From contig JAIFLB010000125.1 of the NCBI GenBank assembly GCA_020049245.1, forward strand, positions 1 to 18,364: a stretch of 18,364 nucleotides of DNA. Reading direction: 5' to 3'. Source of the stretch: Betaproteobacteria bacterium. GTDB lineage: Bacteria; Pseudomonadota; Gammaproteobacteria; Burkholderiales; Thiobacillaceae. How positions within the stretch are numbered: position 1 is the first letter of the stretch; each line of letters starts with the position of its first letter. Under the pieces are notes generated by a model. The model had not been told where the DNA came from. It saw only the letters and a program-made list of their open reading frames with translations, and made no database searches. Below, one piece after another: positions 8,369 through 14,774 of this stretch. The position numbers and the translations under genes are program-made.

Positions 8369-8380
8369 TATAGCTACAGT
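8351..8380 (+). promoter_or_regulatory. Candidate promoter of tusE
   Basis: TTGACC (8351-8356), an 18-base spacer and TACAGT (8375-8380) make a fair sigma-70 match. The leader to the tusE ATG at 8427 would be about 40 nt. TATAGC at 8369-8374 is an alternative -10 with poorer spacing. Confidence 0.4.
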
Positions 8381-8414
8381 TCGGCCATCTGCTTTTTTGA
8401 CATTTTTTGCAACG

Positions 8415-8420
8415 AGAGGA
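8415..8420 (+). promoter_or_regulatory. Ribosome binding site fixing the tusE start
   Basis: AGAGGA lies six bases before the ATG at 8427. It lies inside the longer TTG-initiated frame from 8397 and argues against that start. Confidence 0.75.
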
Positions 8421-8426
8421 CTCATC

Positions 8427-8759
8427 ATGGAACTTGAAATCAACGGTCGCACCATCGAAACCGATCCCGAAGGCTATCTGGTCAATCTGGAAGACTGGTC
8501 AGAAGATGTCGCAATCTACCTGGCCAGCCAGGACAAGCTGGAACTGGGCGAAAACCACTGGAAGATCATCAACTACATGCGCGGTTACTTCCATGAATAC
8601 GGTACCGCGCCGAATCTGCGCTTCCTGCAGAAAGGCCTGAAGGAAGAGTTCGGCGACGAGTGGGGCGAGAAGAAGTTTCTCTTCGACATCTTCCCGTTTG
8701 GACCCGCCAAGCAAGCCGGCCGTTACGCCGGTACGCCGAAACCGACCGGTTGCGTTTAA
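8427..8759 (+). CDS. tusE: TusE/DsrC-family sulfurtransferase carrier protein
   Basis: This small cytoplasmic protein (110 aa) carries sulfur on a C-terminal cysteine, in the TusBCD-TusE-MnmA relay that 2-thiolates tRNA wobble uridine. The DsrC/TusE fold signature is clear: ENHWKIINYMRGYFHEYGTA (42-61), the LRFLQKGLKEEFG segment (64-76), and the tail PFGPAKQAGRYAGTPKPTGC (90-109) plus Val110. The penultimate Cys109 is the reactive residue. The second cysteine of true dissimilatory DsrC, 11 residues earlier, is Gly98 here, so this is TusE-like rather than a sulfite-reductase partner. The ATG at 8427 has AGAGGA six bases upstream and was chosen over a TTG ten codons earlier. A strong terminator follows at 8784-8818. 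The tusBCD genes are not in the window. Confidence 0.92.
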   Translation: MELEINGRTIETDPEGYLVNLEDWSEDVAIYLASQDKLELGENHWKIINYMRGYFHEYGTAPNLRFLQKGLKEEFGDEWGEKKFLFDIFPFGPAKQAGRYAGTPKPTGCV

Positions 8760-8783
8760 TCCGGTCCGCAAACGACTAGAATC

Positions 8784-8818
8784 GCCCCGCCCGGGAATTG
8801 CCGGAGCGGGGCTTTTTT
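8784..8818 (+). terminator. Rho-independent terminator after tusE
   Basis: GCCCCGC (8784-8790) pairs with GCGGGGC (8806-8812). CCGG (8791-8794) pairs with CCGG (8801-8804), leaving a one-base bulge (A8805) and a six-base loop. Six T residues follow (8813-8818). The stem is 11 bp and very GC-rich. It ends only 12 bases before the next start codon. Confidence 0.9.
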
Positions 8819-8830
8819 GATTGGACTGTC

Positions 8831-9121
8831 ATGTTTCGTTTGTTTTTTCTGCTGGTCTTGACGTTGTTGCAAGGCCAGGCAAACGCTTTTCCCTGGTATG
8901 CCCAAGGCGACAATATTCGAGGCGCCGAACTGATGGCACCGGAAGAGCGCAAGGCTTATGTGACGCGCCTGCAGAGCATGAAGACCTTTGATGAATGCAA
9001 GGCTTACATGCAAGAGCATTATCTCGAGATCGACAAACGGGCCAAGGCGCGCAACGCGGTGTTGCCGCCCGTCAAGGGCGACCCCTGCGAAGTGATCAAG
9101 AAGATGGGGCGGATTCGTTGA
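8831..9121 (+). CDS. Small secreted protein with two cysteines, unknown function
   Basis: The product is 96 aa. Residues 1-19 (MFRLFFLLVLTLLQGQANA) are a clean Sec signal peptide with an ANA cleavage site, so the mature protein (about 77 aa, starting FPWYAQG) should be periplasmic. The body is charged and probably helical. It has Cys56 (TFDECKAYM) and Cys86 (DPCEVIKKM), which could form a disulfide. The pattern APEERKAY...SMKTFDECKAYM resembles small uncharacterised proteins I recall from betaproteobacteria, but I cannot name a family. The ATG has no evident Shine-Dalgarno and sits just past the tusE terminator. A -10-like TAGAAT at 8777-8782 could serve it. thiO follows 36 bp downstream on the same strand. 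Confidence 0.75.
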   Translation: MFRLFFLLVLTLLQGQANAFPWYAQGDNIRGAELMAPEERKAYVTRLQSMKTFDECKAYMQEHYLEIDKRAKARNAVLPPVKGDPCEVIKKMGRIR

Positions 9122-9157
9122 GCCGCTGTTGAAGCTTTTCTTGCGCCTGTATTCATT

Positions 9158-10291
9158 GTGTTGCCGCCAGATATCCTGATCATCGGCGCCGGCGCGGTCG
9201 GCCTGGCTTCCGCGCTTGAGCTGACGCGGCGCGGCGCGCGCGTGACATTGCTTGATCGCGGTCGCAGCGGCGCTGAGTCGACCTGGGCCGGAGGCGGCAT
9301 TCTGTCGCCCCTGTTGCCGTGGAATTACAGCCCTGCGGTCAATGCGTTATCGGAATACTCACGCCAACTTTTCCCCGAATGGTGCGCCCGTCAGGAGAAG
9401 TTGGCCGGACTTGACGCCGAGTATCAGGTCAGCGGCATGCTGGTGTTGCCCCCGTTTGCCGAAACCGATGCCTTTGCCTGGTGCAAGCGAAATGGCTGGC
9501 GCTGTGAATTGCGTGACAGCGCTGTGTTTTTGCCCGCCATCGAGACACAGACGGCGCTCTGGTTGCCGGATGTGGCCCAGGCCAGAAACCCGCGTCTGGC
9601 GCAAGTTTTGCGCGCGGCGGCGTTGGCGGCGGGAGTCAACATCGTCGAAATGGCGGCGGTCACGCGGTTGTCGGTTTCTGATGGACGCATTCACGGTGTT
9701 CAGACCACACAGGGCGATTTCACCGCTGCCGCCGTGGTGGTTGCTGCGGGCGCCTGGAGTGGTGGATTGCCCGGCATCGATGCGCTGTCTGAACGGGTGT
9801 TCCCGGTTCGCGGGCAAATGTTGCTGTTCAAATTGCCGCCCGAATTACTGTCTGAATCATTGCCGACGATCGTACTGCACAATGGGAAATACCTGATCCC
9901 GCGCCGAGATGGCCACGTGCTGGCCGGCAGCACACTGGAAGCGGCAGGCTTTGATAAATCAACGACAGACGCAGCCCGGCTTGAATTGCTGGCCTTTGCC
10001 GGCGGTATTCTGCCAACCCTGACGGAACAGGTTCTGATACAGCAGTGGAGCGGATTGCGGCCGGGTTCGCCGGACAACTTGCCACTGATTTCGCCGCATC
10101 CGGAGTACACCAATCTCTATTTCAACTGTGGCCATTTCCGTTATGGCGTCACCATGGCGCCGGGTTCCGCGATGGTGCTGGCGGATCTGGTTGAAGGTAA
10201 ATCACCCGCGATATCGGCTGCCCCCTACGCCTTTCCCGGGTGCATGGCCGCGACGGGGGAGATTAATAAGCCGCAGCTGACATTAGACTGA
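9158..10291 (+). CDS. thiO: FAD-dependent glycine/D-amino acid oxidase (ThiO-like)
   Basis: This flavoenzyme of the D-amino acid oxidase superfamily is most like glycine oxidase ThiO, which oxidises glycine to the imine used to build the thiamine thiazole. It is 377 aa, the usual ThiO size. The N-terminal dinucleotide fold is ILIIGAGAVGLASALELTRR (6-25), ending with the acidic residue of LLDRG. AESTWAGGGILSPLLPW (39-55) is the flavin-contact segment with the GGIL motif. Near the C-terminus GLRPGSPDNLPLIS (from about 299) and GHFRYGVTMAPGSAMVLADL match the family's RPxTPDxxPxIG and GHxRxG motifs. The start is GTG (or TTG one codon on) with no good ribosome site; an in-frame TGA at 9119-9121 excludes a long extension. 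No thiS, thiG or thiE is adjacent, so a general amine oxidase remains possible. Confidence 0.82.
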   Translation: MLPPDILIIGAGAVGLASALELTRRGARVTLLDRGRSGAESTWAGGGILSPLLPWNYSPAVNALSEYSRQLFPEWCARQEKLAGLDAEYQVSGMLVLPPFAETDAFAWCKRNGWRCELRDSAVFLPAIETQTALWLPDVAQARNPRLAQVLRAAALAAGVNIVEMAAVTRLSVSDGRIHGVQTTQGDFTAAAVVVAAGAWSGGLPGIDALSERVFPVRGQMLLFKLPPELLSESLPTIVLHNGKYLIPRRDGHVLAGSTLEAAGFDKSTTDAARLELLAFAGGILPTLTEQVLIQQWSGLRPGSPDNLPLISPHPEYTNLYFNCGHFRYGVTMAPGSAMVLADLVEGKSPAISAAPYAFPGCMAATGEINKPQLTLD

Positions 10292-10340
10292 GGGATATCT
10301 GTCTGTGTGCTTGAAACATGCAGTTTTTTAAGGTTTCATT

Positions 10341-10368
10341 CGCTCGCCTGTTGCAATGACAGCGGGTG
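10341..10368 (+). other. Stem-loop downstream of thiO
   Basis: CGCTCG-C-CTGT (10341-10351) can pair with ACAGCGGGTG (10359-10368) around a 7-base loop, with one bulged C and two G-T pairs. No T-run follows, so it is not a classic terminator. It lies in the 150-bp gap before the pilin gene, in which I see no other gene. Confidence 0.3.
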
Positions 10369-10441
10369 CGAAGTTGGCTTTAATGGTTTATGAATGACAT
10401 ATAACAAACGGCATACAACGACTATCAGGACGAGGTTTTAA

Positions 10442-10873
10442 ATGAAATACAAAAGAGGTTTTACCGTCATTGAACTGGTGGTGGCCATCACCATCGTTTT
10501 ACTGCTGGTTGCAGTCGCGATCGCGTCATTTAACGATCACATGACGCGAAAGTACCGGGCCGAAGCGCGCAAGGCATTGATTGAAAACGCGGAGTGGCTG
10601 CAATTGCAGCATCCCAAGAGCGGCACCTACCTGGTTAAGTTGCCGATTCCCCAAACGCCAAATGATGGCGATGCCCGCTATCGCATTGAACTGGTTTCCA
10701 GCCCGTTCACAGCGACAGATCCCAAGGTTCAGTTTTCAGCTTCTTCGGTCGCTGCCTTCACGCTCCGCGCGGTGCCGCTAAGCGGCGATAGCTGCGGCAG
10801 TCTGTTGCTTGATTCCACCGGGCGCACCGGCGTTTCGGGTGAGGATGCGCTGGTGGCCGATTGCTGGCATTAG
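10442..10873 (+). CDS. PilE-like type IV minor pilin
   Basis: This is a prepilin of 143 aa. The leader MKYKRG (1-6) is cut by prepilin peptidase before Phe7, giving mature FTVIELVVAITIVLLLVAVA with Glu at position +5. That N-terminal helix both anchors in the inner membrane and packs in the pilus core. The tail has the D-loop cysteine pair Cys118 and Cys141 (DSCGSLLLDSTGRTG ... DCWH), matching the PilE/ComP group of minor pilins, which are thought to join type IV pilus assembly or DNA uptake. The ATG has GAGG at 10432-10435, six bases upstream. It stands alone: no fimT, pilV, pilW, pilX or pilY1 lies next to it. Its upstream 100 bp are AT-rich compared with the surroundings. Confidence 0.88.
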   Translation: MKYKRGFTVIELVVAITIVLLLVAVAIASFNDHMTRKYRAEARKALIENAEWLQLQHPKSGTYLVKLPIPQTPNDGDARYRIELVSSPFTATDPKVQFSASSVAAFTLRAVPLSGDSCGSLLLDSTGRTGVSGEDALVADCWH

Positions 10874-10952
10874 TGTCCAGGGATGTGCACAGGCCTGCCG
10901 GCTTGGATAGGCAAACAAGCGCGGGCATACATGACGGAAAACCCGTTGGAGA

Positions 10953-11984
10953 ATGCGCACCTTGGTGAATGTGCTTCCGCTGCAAACGTTGCCGGTCTTG
11001 CGGCAGCTTTCGCATGACCAGTTTTTCTCCGGCGAAGTCATCGCGCAGCGTCTGAATTGCTCACGTGGCACCGTTCACAACGCGATTCGCGCCGCGCAGG
11101 ATGCCGGTTTCAGCGTGCATGCCGTGCACGGTCGAGGTTATCGCCTGACCGCGCCAGTCAGTTGGCTGGATGCGGATCGCCTGCATCATGAGTTTGATCA
11201 GCGTGGCATCCAACTTAAGTATGTAGACCAGATCCCTTCGACCAATGCGTGGATGCTCGACTGGGCCGCGCGAGATCCGCCTGAGCGCGCAGCGCATCGG
11301 GCGTTGGTCTGCGCGGAATGGCAAAGCAAGGGGCGTGGCCGGCGCGGTCGCGACTGGCACACCGATCTCGGCGGTGGTCTGATGTTTTCCTTTCTATGGC
11401 GCTCAACGCGTCCCGCCGCCCAGCTTTCCGGGCTTTCGTTGGCGGTGGGTGTCGCATTGGTCGAAGGCTTGCGTGAGTTCGGACTGGCCGGGGCACAGGT
11501 CAAATGGCCGAACGATATTCAGATTGCCGGCGCCAAACTGGCGGGCGTATTGATTGAGTTGGCCAGCGACAAACTGGCCAGCGACGTGCTGGCGCCCAGT
11601 ACTGCGGTGATCGGGGTCGGCATCAATGTGTCGGGCGGCGAGGCACTCAGCCAACGCGTCGGCCAGCCGGTGACCGATCTGTCCGCGCACTTGTCTTCAC
11701 CCCTCGGATACGTAGATCGCAATGATCTGCTGTTGCGGCTGGTTTCAACGCTGGATGCGGCGTTGACACTTTTCGAGCGGGAGGGGTTTGCCTCGTTTCA
11801 TGCCGCATGGCATGCCTGCCATGCGCACCAGGCGCGGCCGGTTTCCTTGCAGATCGGGCAGGGCGAGTTGATCACCGGTGTCGCGTTGGGTGTCGATGCG
11901 CAAGGTGCGTTGCAGGTCGAAACCGCCAACGGCGTCCAGACTTTTCATTCCGGTGAAGTCAGCCTGCGAGCCGTTTCGCCATGA
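10953..11984 (+). CDS. birA: BirA: biotin-protein ligase and biotin operon repressor
   Basis: The enzyme makes biotinyl-AMP and attaches biotin to acetyl-CoA carboxylase carrier protein. With its N-terminal helix-turn-helix it can also repress biotin genes. The 343 aa contain a winged helix (about 20-66, SGEVIAQRLNCSRGTVHNAI and HGRGYRL). The catalytic core has STNAW (96-100), the biotinyl-AMP loop GRGRRGRDW (127-135), KWPNDI (184-189), AGAKLAGVLIE (192-202) and GVGINV (221-226). A C-terminal SH3-like domain spans about 297-340. The ATG at 10953 has GGAG only one base upstream, which is too close. GTG codons at 10965 or 10971 are credible alternative starts. Its stop overlaps coaX as ATGA, so the two are probably translated together. 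Confidence 0.95.
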   Translation: MRTLVNVLPLQTLPVLRQLSHDQFFSGEVIAQRLNCSRGTVHNAIRAAQDAGFSVHAVHGRGYRLTAPVSWLDADRLHHEFDQRGIQLKYVDQIPSTNAWMLDWAARDPPERAAHRALVCAEWQSKGRGRRGRDWHTDLGGGLMFSFLWRSTRPAAQLSGLSLAVGVALVEGLREFGLAGAQVKWPNDIQIAGAKLAGVLIELASDKLASDVLAPSTAVIGVGINVSGGEALSQRVGQPVTDLSAHLSSPLGYVDRNDLLLRLVSTLDAALTLFEREGFASFHAAWHACHAHQARPVSLQIGQGELITGVALGVDAQGALQVETANGVQTFHSGEVSLRAVSP

Positions 11985-12757
11985 TGCTGTTGGTGGATGC
12001 CGGCAACACGCGTATCAAGTGGCGCATCGTTGAGGGGCATCAGCTTATCGCCGCTGGCGTTGTTTTAACGTCTGATTGGGCTGAATTGAACGCCGCCTGG
12101 CAACCGTTCAGGCTGGCGCAAGCTGTGCTGAGTTGTGTTGCGGATGCCAGTGTGCAGGCTGGCCTGGCCGCGCTGCTACAGCAGCGCGGCGTTGCGGCGC
12201 ATTGGTTGCGGGCGGAGCGTGAACGGCATGGTGTGTTGAACAATTACACGGCGCCGGAAAAACTTGGCGCTGACCGCTACGCCGGGCTGATTGCCGTCGC
12301 CCGCCTGAAGCTGGGTGACTGTGTAGTGGCCAGTGTGGGCACCGCGACGACGGTAGATCAACTGGATCGAAACGCGGTGTTTTTGGGCGGCATCATCCTG
12401 CCCGGCCCGGATATGATGCGGGCGGCATTGTTGCGTGGCACCGGCCAGATCGAAACCCGCATGCAATCCGAACCTGACCACATGCAGGCAGAACTGAATT
12501 TGACGTCGCCTCCACGCGATACGGCCGCTGCGGTAGAAACCGGCATTGTGTTGGCTCAGGTTGGCGCGATTGATGCGATGTGTCAAAACATGTGTCCGGC
12601 CATGGCATCCAGCATGAATGCAACGCCCATGCTGATTTTGACCGGTGGCGCCAGAGCCCAGGTACGCGCCGGACTGAGGCGTGAACTTATCGAAATTGAA
12701 GATCTGGTGCTGGATGGTCTGGCCTGGATCGGACAGGAGCTGAATTGCGCAAACTGA
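11981..12757 (+). CDS. coaX: Type III pantothenate kinase
   Basis: CoaX phosphorylates pantothenate, the first step of coenzyme A synthesis. It belongs to the acetate/sugar kinase/Hsp70/actin fold and is not feedback-inhibited like type I kinases (family knowledge). The 258 aa show the phosphate loop DAGNTRIKW (6-14), LGADRYAGLIA (95-105), VGTATTVDQL (119-128), GGIILPG (136-142), RDTAAAVETG (179-188) and LTGGARAQV (220-228). The start ATG (11981) overlaps the birA stop by four bases; a second ATG follows at once. The birA-coaX order, sometimes a fusion, is common in betaproteobacteria. The 3' end overlaps the next gene by 13 bp. Confidence 0.95.
   Translation: MMLLVDAGNTRIKWRIVEGHQLIAAGVVLTSDWAELNAAWQPFRLAQAVLSCVADASVQAGLAALLQQRGVAAHWLRAERERHGVLNNYTAPEKLGADRYAGLIAVARLKLGDCVVASVGTATTVDQLDRNAVFLGGIILPGPDMMRAALLRGTGQIETRMQSEPDHMQAELNLTSPPRDTAAAVETGIVLAQVGAIDAMCQNMCPAMASSMNATPMLILTGGARAQVRAGLRRELIEIEDLVLDGLAWIGQELNCAN
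12735..12739 (+). promoter_or_regulatory. Ribosome binding site supporting a TTG start
   Basis: AGGAG lies five bases before TTG at 12745, inside the end of coaX. It is the main support for a TTG initiator for the SPOR protein. The start overlaps coaX by 13 bp, consistent with translational coupling. Confidence 0.65.
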
Positions 12758-13455
12758 TCGGACTGCTGCTGGCTTTGAATCTTGGGATGTTGGTGGTTGG
12801 CCTGGCTTGGCAATTCGCTGCGCGTGAGGCGCCGCAGCCGGTGGTGTTCAACGCCGAAAAAATCCGCCTGCTTGACCTGCCGCCATCGCCGCAACCCGAT
12901 GAAGCTAATGCCGTTGCCGATGCGGTCATTCAAACACCGGCGGTTGTCGCTCCCGAGGAGAAGGCTCAGGAACCAACGCCGATCGCAAATCTGCGCTGTT
13001 TTTCTTGGGAAAAGCTCGACGCGGCCGGATGGCGTGCGGTCGAAGCCTATCTGAAGCAAATTGGTATCAAGCCCGGCGCTTATTCGATTGATCTGGAAAA
13101 AAAGCTGGGCTGGTGGGTATTTTTGCCGCCGCTGGCGGACGCGGAGGCAGGGCAAGCGCGAATGGATCAAATTATCCAGCTGGGGATCAAGGACTACGCT
13201 CAGGTACGCAGCGGACCAATGCGTAGCGCACTTTCGTTGGGGGCATTTTCCAAATCGGCGCAAGCGCGTGAACACGCTGCATTCCTGACCGCCAAGGGGC
13301 TCAAGGACATCGAATTCGGACCGCGTCTGGAATCCGGCGTGGCCAGGTTGAATTTTTTGAGTTCAATTTCTGATGCCGAATTGGAAAACATGGCAGCGCA
13401 ACTGAAAGCCGGTTGGCCAAATGGGTTGCAGCCAGCCACTTGTGCTTTGCCCTGA
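12745..13455 (+). CDS. SPOR-domain membrane-anchored protein
   Basis: The 236-aa product has one N-terminal membrane span (about 4-22, LIGLLLALNLGMLVVGLAW) with a short cytoplasmic MRK start. A proline/alanine-rich linker (about 30-80) is followed by a periplasmic part. The C-terminal half contains a sequence resembling the SPOR repeat: RSGPMRSALSLGAFSKSAQA (155-174) followed by AREHAAFLTAKGLKDIEFG. SPOR domains bind glycan strands stripped of stem peptides, often at the division site. An SPOR protein after birA-coaX is a recurrent betaproteobacterial arrangement. The first residue is from TTG, with a good AGGAG at 12735. The stop is 10 bp from the stop of the convergent prepilin gene, leaving no room for an independent terminator between them. 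The precise role is unknown. Confidence 0.8.
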   Translation: MRKLIGLLLALNLGMLVVGLAWQFAAREAPQPVVFNAEKIRLLDLPPSPQPDEANAVADAVIQTPAVVAPEEKAQEPTPIANLRCFSWEKLDAAGWRAVEAYLKQIGIKPGAYSIDLEKKLGWWVFLPPLADAEAGQARMDQIIQLGIKDYAQVRSGPMRSALSLGAFSKSAQAREHAAFLTAKGLKDIEFGPRLESGVARLNFLSSISDAELENMAAQLKAGWPNGLQPATCALP

Positions 13456-13465
13456 ACTTCCCCGG

Positions 13466-14218
13466 TTAATTCTCCCCGCACAGCGATGCCGGGTCGCACA
13501 AGCGGCCGCGCAGCCAATCTGCTGAAAGCGGCAACAGCAGGTCGTCGAACTCACCCTCAGGTCGATCCGAGGCGCGTGGCGGATGCATGATGAAACGCGC
13601 ATCCGAATTGATGTTTTCCAATTCATCCGACGAGGTCGGCCTCAGGTTGTCGCCGCCATTGGTATTTTTCGCGCCAAAGCCATTGCGGCCATGCGAAATG
13701 ATGATGGCGGCAGCGGACGTTGGGCTGTTGCAAGCCCGGTTCGGGCAGACTTGAAGTTCTGCCACCGCCTCGGCCAGTGGCGTGCCGGCGACGCTCCAGT
13801 CTGCCGCGACCGCGTAGCTCAGGTGATTGCCCCAGGCATCGGCCTTCGTCAGGCCAAGTGTTTTCCAGGGCAGATTGCCGCTGAGGGCGGCGCACGCGCC
13901 ATCGGCTAGCCGATCCTCGAGGCCATCATTGGCCTGCGTGGCATGCCCTTCGCGTAAGTCTGGGCAGGGCAGCGGTCCTGCTTGTCCGGCCTGGCGCAAG
14001 GCGAAGCCGACTAGCGCGATGCGGGCCGATTCCAGCGTGCGGCGGCTTTCCGTGGTTTGATGTTCAACCACCTGCTGTCCAAGCGGGGTCAGAACGCCGC
14101 CCAGCAGCAGCGTGATGATGAACAGGACAATCGCCAGTTCGATCAGCGTGAAGCCGTCGGCAGCGTGGACGGCAATCCGGAAGCGGGTATCCGGTCGCGA
14201 AGTGGTTTCAGTCCGCAT
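13466..14218 (-). CDS. Large prepilin-like protein with a 22-residue leader and six cysteines
   Basis: The 250-aa protein has a prepilin peptidase site DG/FTLIELAIVLFIITLLLG (cut after Gly22, Glu at mature +5). The 22-residue leader is much longer than the usual 6-8; no closer in-frame start is visible. The ectodomain begins with a helix (ESRRTLESARIALVGFALRQ), then GPLPCPDLREG (81-91) and LPWKTLGLTKADAWGNHLSY (116-135). That pattern recurs in a broad group of proteobacterial pilin-like proteins. The tail is GEFDDLLLPLSADWLRGRLC (222-241). The six cysteines (85, 109, 158, 163, 241, 247) suggest disulfides. The start lies 11 bp inside the GspM/PilO-like gene, so it belongs to the same transcript as the export engine. 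It is probably the filament subunit or a tip protein of that machine. Confidence 0.85.
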   Translation of the reverse strand: MRTETTSRPDTRFRIAVHAADGFTLIELAIVLFIITLLLGGVLTPLGQQVVEHQTTESRRTLESARIALVGFALRQAGQAGPLPCPDLREGHATQANDGLEDRLADGACAALSGNLPWKTLGLTKADAWGNHLSYAVAADWSVAGTPLAEAVAELQVCPNRACNSPTSAAAIIISHGRNGFGAKNTNGGDNLRPTSSDELENINSDARFIMHPPRASDRPEGEFDDLLLPLSADWLRGRLCDPASLCGEN

Positions 14219-14774
14219 TGGGTGTCAACGTCCACCAGTTCAGGTGGCAGGTGGCCTGGCCGCTGTCACCTTGGCTTGTATCTTGCCCTTCCAGCATGAG
14301 GCTACAGCTTTCGACAGTGAAACGGCCCGGCGCGGTGGCGCGCAGTTGCGCAATCAGCCTGCTCAGGCTGGCCGGGTTGAGCGGCGTTGCGGAAAAAGAC
14401 ATTCTGCTGAGCTTCAGGTTGGGCGCCAGCGGACTTTGAGTTTGGGGCGAGAGATGCCAGCTGAGGCTGTTCAGATTCAGCAGGGTTCGGGTTTCACTCA
14501 GGGCGGTGATCCAGCCGGCGCGATCTTCGGCGCCGATGAAGCCGCTGACGCGGATGCGCTCGTGCAAGGCGGCCTCGGCCTGGTCCTGAATCAGCCGCGT
14601 CGGCGCTTCACGCACGTTGCGGGCGGCTTCGGCGGCAACAGTCTCTTCGTGGATCAAGCGATTCGCCGCAGCTAGCCGAGCTTGCAGACTGTAGTGAAAC
14701 ACGAGGCTGCCGATCAGCAAGGAGGCGATCAGCAGCGTGATTGGTAGCCGAAGTTTAGGGTTCAGTATCCTCAT
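14208..14774 (-). CDS. GspM/PilO-like inner-membrane assembly protein
   Basis: The 188-aa bitopic protein has a short cytoplasmic N-terminus, one membrane span (about 10-29, LPITLLIASLLIGSLVFHYS), a helical stretch (30-75) and a periplasmic domain. Its beta-alpha pattern (LKLSRMSFSATPLNPASLSR, then LRATAPGRFTVESCSLMLEG) fits the ferredoxin-like fold of PilO/GspM. No strong sequence motif is visible, so the call rests on topology, size and position directly after the GspL-like gene, which it overlaps by 4 bp (ATGA). Two periplasmic cysteines (157 and 176) could pair. In known machines this partner forms heterodimers with PilN/GspL and links the ATPase to the outer parts. Confidence 0.6.
   Translation of the reverse strand: MRILNPKLRLPITLLIASLLIGSLVFHYSLQARLAAANRLIHEETVAAEAARNVREAPTRLIQDQAEAALHERIRVSGFIGAEDRAGWITALSETRTLLNLNSLSWHLSPQTQSPLAPNLKLSRMSFSATPLNPASLSRLIAQLRATAPGRFTVESCSLMLEGQDTSQGDSGQATCHLNWWTLTPNAD

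Noticed and set aside
8397..8426. TTG start for TusE ten codons upstream
   Set aside because: The AGAGGA ribosome site lies inside this extension and points to the ATG at 8427, where the family's N-terminus begins.
8427..8759. Dissimilatory DsrC, implying sulfur oxidation or sulfite reduction
   Set aside because: The second conserved cysteine is Gly98 and no dsr genes are nearby. The TusE role explains the protein better.
8798..8830. TTG start for the small secreted protein
   Set aside because: The added residues would be encoded by the terminator hairpin and would precede a complete signal peptide.
10374..10405. Sigma-70 promoter for the pilin (TTGGCT ... TATAAC)
   Set aside because: The spacer is 20 bases, outside the normal 16-18. 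No sigma-54 GG-N10-GC pattern fits either.
12583..13275. Minus-strand 230-codon frame across coaX and the SPOR gene
   Set aside because: Both sense genes are supported by motifs, overlaps and ribosome sites; the antisense product shows no family features.
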